From Nostoc sp. MG11 (GTDB taxonomy: Bacteria > Cyanobacteriota > Cyanobacteriia > Cyanobacteriales > Nostocaceae), in the NCBI RefSeq assembly GCF_014904695.1, contig NZ_JACXXN010000017.1, positions 1-64,000 of the forward strand: a DNA stretch of 64,000 nucleotides. Reading direction: 5' to 3'. The notes beneath the pieces were generated by a model. The model was given only the letters and a program-made list of their open reading frames with translations, did no database searches and had not been told where the DNA came from. Positions 62,850-64,000 of the stretch are shown piece by piece; position 1 is the first letter of the stretch, and each line of letters opens with the position of its first letter. Both the position numbers and the translations under genes were made by a program.

Positions 62850-63615
62850 TGACGTGACCTTTAATAGTATATAAGTTGAGTATGTTTTTGGCTTTTTTAT
62901 GTCATCTGGCCATTGCAATAACTCTCATTAACTGTGAATTAATGAGAAAGCAATGGTGTATAAATTAGTTTTTGAGACTGTGGTTTTAAATGAGATGCCA
63001 CAGCCCAAAGTGATGCTATAAAAAGTTAGAAGTTTCCAATGCAAACTTCTATCCTTTGAACTAAGTTTTGGGAATGTTGTCTAAGCTCTAGAATTTGTGG
63101 ATAGAAGCCTGCAACATATATTCAGTTAAGGTAGTCAAGAGCCTTTTATTATCAGTTAAAAGGCTCTTGTATGTTTGATAATTACTGAGAAATCAAGCCG
63201 AAGAATGTAATAAGTTTGGCAAATTTGCCGAGTCAAAGGGCAACACTTACTTCGATGCGCTACTATATTTGGCTAGCGCTTTTTTGAAAAGCGACTTTCA
63301 ATAATACGGTTATTTAAACAATACGTTTATTTAATTGATAATGCAATACTTTTTTCAGTAATTTTACTGTTTAAAAAATATATTGATATCAGTACCACAC
63401 ATAAAATAAAAGTGTGTGATTTATTTTTTTGTAAATCTTACAGTTTTTTATGTTTATTAAATTAAAAACGAAATTATCTTTATAAATGCAGTTGATATTT
63501 TTCTAATTAAGACAATTTTTGCTGTAACTACTATAGGAATCTGCCTAATTTATAAATATGCCAAAATGGCAACAAAAATTCCACATCGAATGCTTTAATT
63601 AAATATTTTACTTAA
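62850..63615. other. AT-rich intergenic region with one strong hairpin
   Basis: No coding frame is credible in these 766 bp. The hairpin at 63136-63169 is the only structured element. The promoter of the minus-strand dioxygenase should lie near 62850-62950. Confidence 0.45.
63136..63169. terminator. Orphan hairpin in intergenic DNA
   Basis: CAAGAGCCTTTT (63136-63147) pairs perfectly with AAAAGGCTCTTG (63158-63169); loop 10 nt; then TATGTTTGATAA. No annotated gene ends near it on the plus strand, so a small RNA upstream (about 62990-63135) is possible. Confidence 0.4.
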
Positions 63616-64000
63616 TTAATAACCAGAATCGCGAATAAATTTTGACTCTTGAATGATGACTTGTGACTGTTGAGGCTGAACTCTTGAACCTGTTCTTTTA
63701 GCAACCCGCTGCTGAGAATACATTTCCCGCAGAACCATTGCTGGGTCTACATAGTTGTTGGCATATTTAAGTCCCCAGTGGAGATGAGGCCCAGTGGTAC
63801 GTCCAGTCATCCCTACCCTGCCAATTCTGACTCCAGTTGGTATCTGCTGACCTTCCCAGATTTGTATTCCACCTGCGTGGTCGATTAGATAGCGACGACT
63901 ATGTGCAGTTTCGACGTATCCTTCCAGATGGCAATAAGTGTGTTCCCATTCTCCTGATTTAATTACCATGTGAGTGCCACAGGCATCGCGGTCGCCAACT
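63616..64000 (-). CDS. M23/LytM-type peptidase domain protein, partial
   Basis: The frame runs off the window: codons before the internal ATG at 63969 (VGDRDACGTH) keep the frame open to the edge. The visible 128 residues include WEHTYCHLEGYVE and the zinc-site block IGRVGMTGRTTGPHLHWGL with the HxH motif. They end in a Gln-rich tail (RVQPQQSQVIIQ). M23 peptidases cut peptidoglycan cross-bridges; some are inactive activators of amidases. The first zinc ligands lie outside or at the edge of the window, so activity cannot be judged. Confidence 0.85.
   Translation of the reverse strand, partial: VGDRDACGTHMVIKSGEWEHTYCHLEGYVETAHSRRYLIDHAGGIQIWEGQQIPTGVRIGRVGMTGRTTGPHLHWGLKYANNYVDPAMVLREMYSQQRVAKRTGSRVQPQQSQVIIQESKFIRDSGY

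Overview
The window reads as chromosome of a filamentous, heterocyst-forming cyanobacterium of the Nostoc/Anabaena type. The evidence is a HetP-family differentiation gene, a cytochrome b6f petL gene, an FtsH2-type thylakoid protease, very frequent GCGATCGC (HIP1) octamers, and many of the short palindromic and tandem repeats that litter Nostoc intergenic DNA. I saw no rRNA, tRNA or CRISPR array.

Layout. 0-5.4 kb: end of a probable transposase, a membrane-type gene broken by a 27-bp repeat insertion, a histidine phosphatase, then a heterocyst-related locus: a hetP-like gene with two HetR-box-like palindromes about 0.5-0.6 kb upstream, a minus-strand terminator, and the decayed C39-peptidase part of a HetC-type exporter. 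5.4-12.7 kb: GH116 glucosidase, a calmodulin-like/Erv-Alr sulfhydryl oxidase fusion and an MscS channel. 12.7-25.4 kb: an accessory island with toxin-antitoxin genes, a caspase-TPR membrane protein, a Trypco1-like gene divergent from a 1400-residue caspase-STAND-WD40 protein, and two 21-bp minisatellites. Parts of this island are duplicated, truncated and shuffled copies of one another. It ends with a 5'-nucleotidase gene whose fragment also lies inside the island. 25.5-34 kb: acetyltransferases, an AtzE/AtzG-like amidase pair, small cyanobacterial families, thioredoxin-NHL protein, glutaminase, petL, aroB and a Uma2 nuclease. 34-41 kb: a two-partner secretion pair whose exoprotein ends in a CHAT protease domain and begins with a stray glycosyltransferase fragment. 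41-64 kb: lytic transglycosylase, two PhyH-like dioxygenases, an FAD hydroxylase, yebC, a solute-binding-protein pseudogene, a catalase-like protein, ilvB with a zinc-ribbon tail, an MFS transporter, a ferrochelatase-like protein with a nine-histidine tail behind a C-tract palindrome, an FMN reductase, ftsH and a partial M23 peptidase.

How genes may work together. The 13-24 kb island looks like a biological-conflict region: caspase-like effectors, a STAND switch with a recently amplified WD40 sensor, the Trypco1 partner and several toxin-antitoxin modules. Two copies of one Phd/Txe module carry reciprocal damage: one keeps the antitoxin and has lost most of the toxin, the other keeps the toxin but has a nonsense codon in the antitoxin. 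Elsewhere most genes look like single transcription units, with short overlaps (ATGA or GTGA) marking translationally coupled pairs: the two GNAT genes, atzG/atzE, and the toxin-antitoxin pairs.

All family calls come from reading motifs, without database searches. Start sites were adjusted where a better ribosome binding site or family N-terminus was visible.
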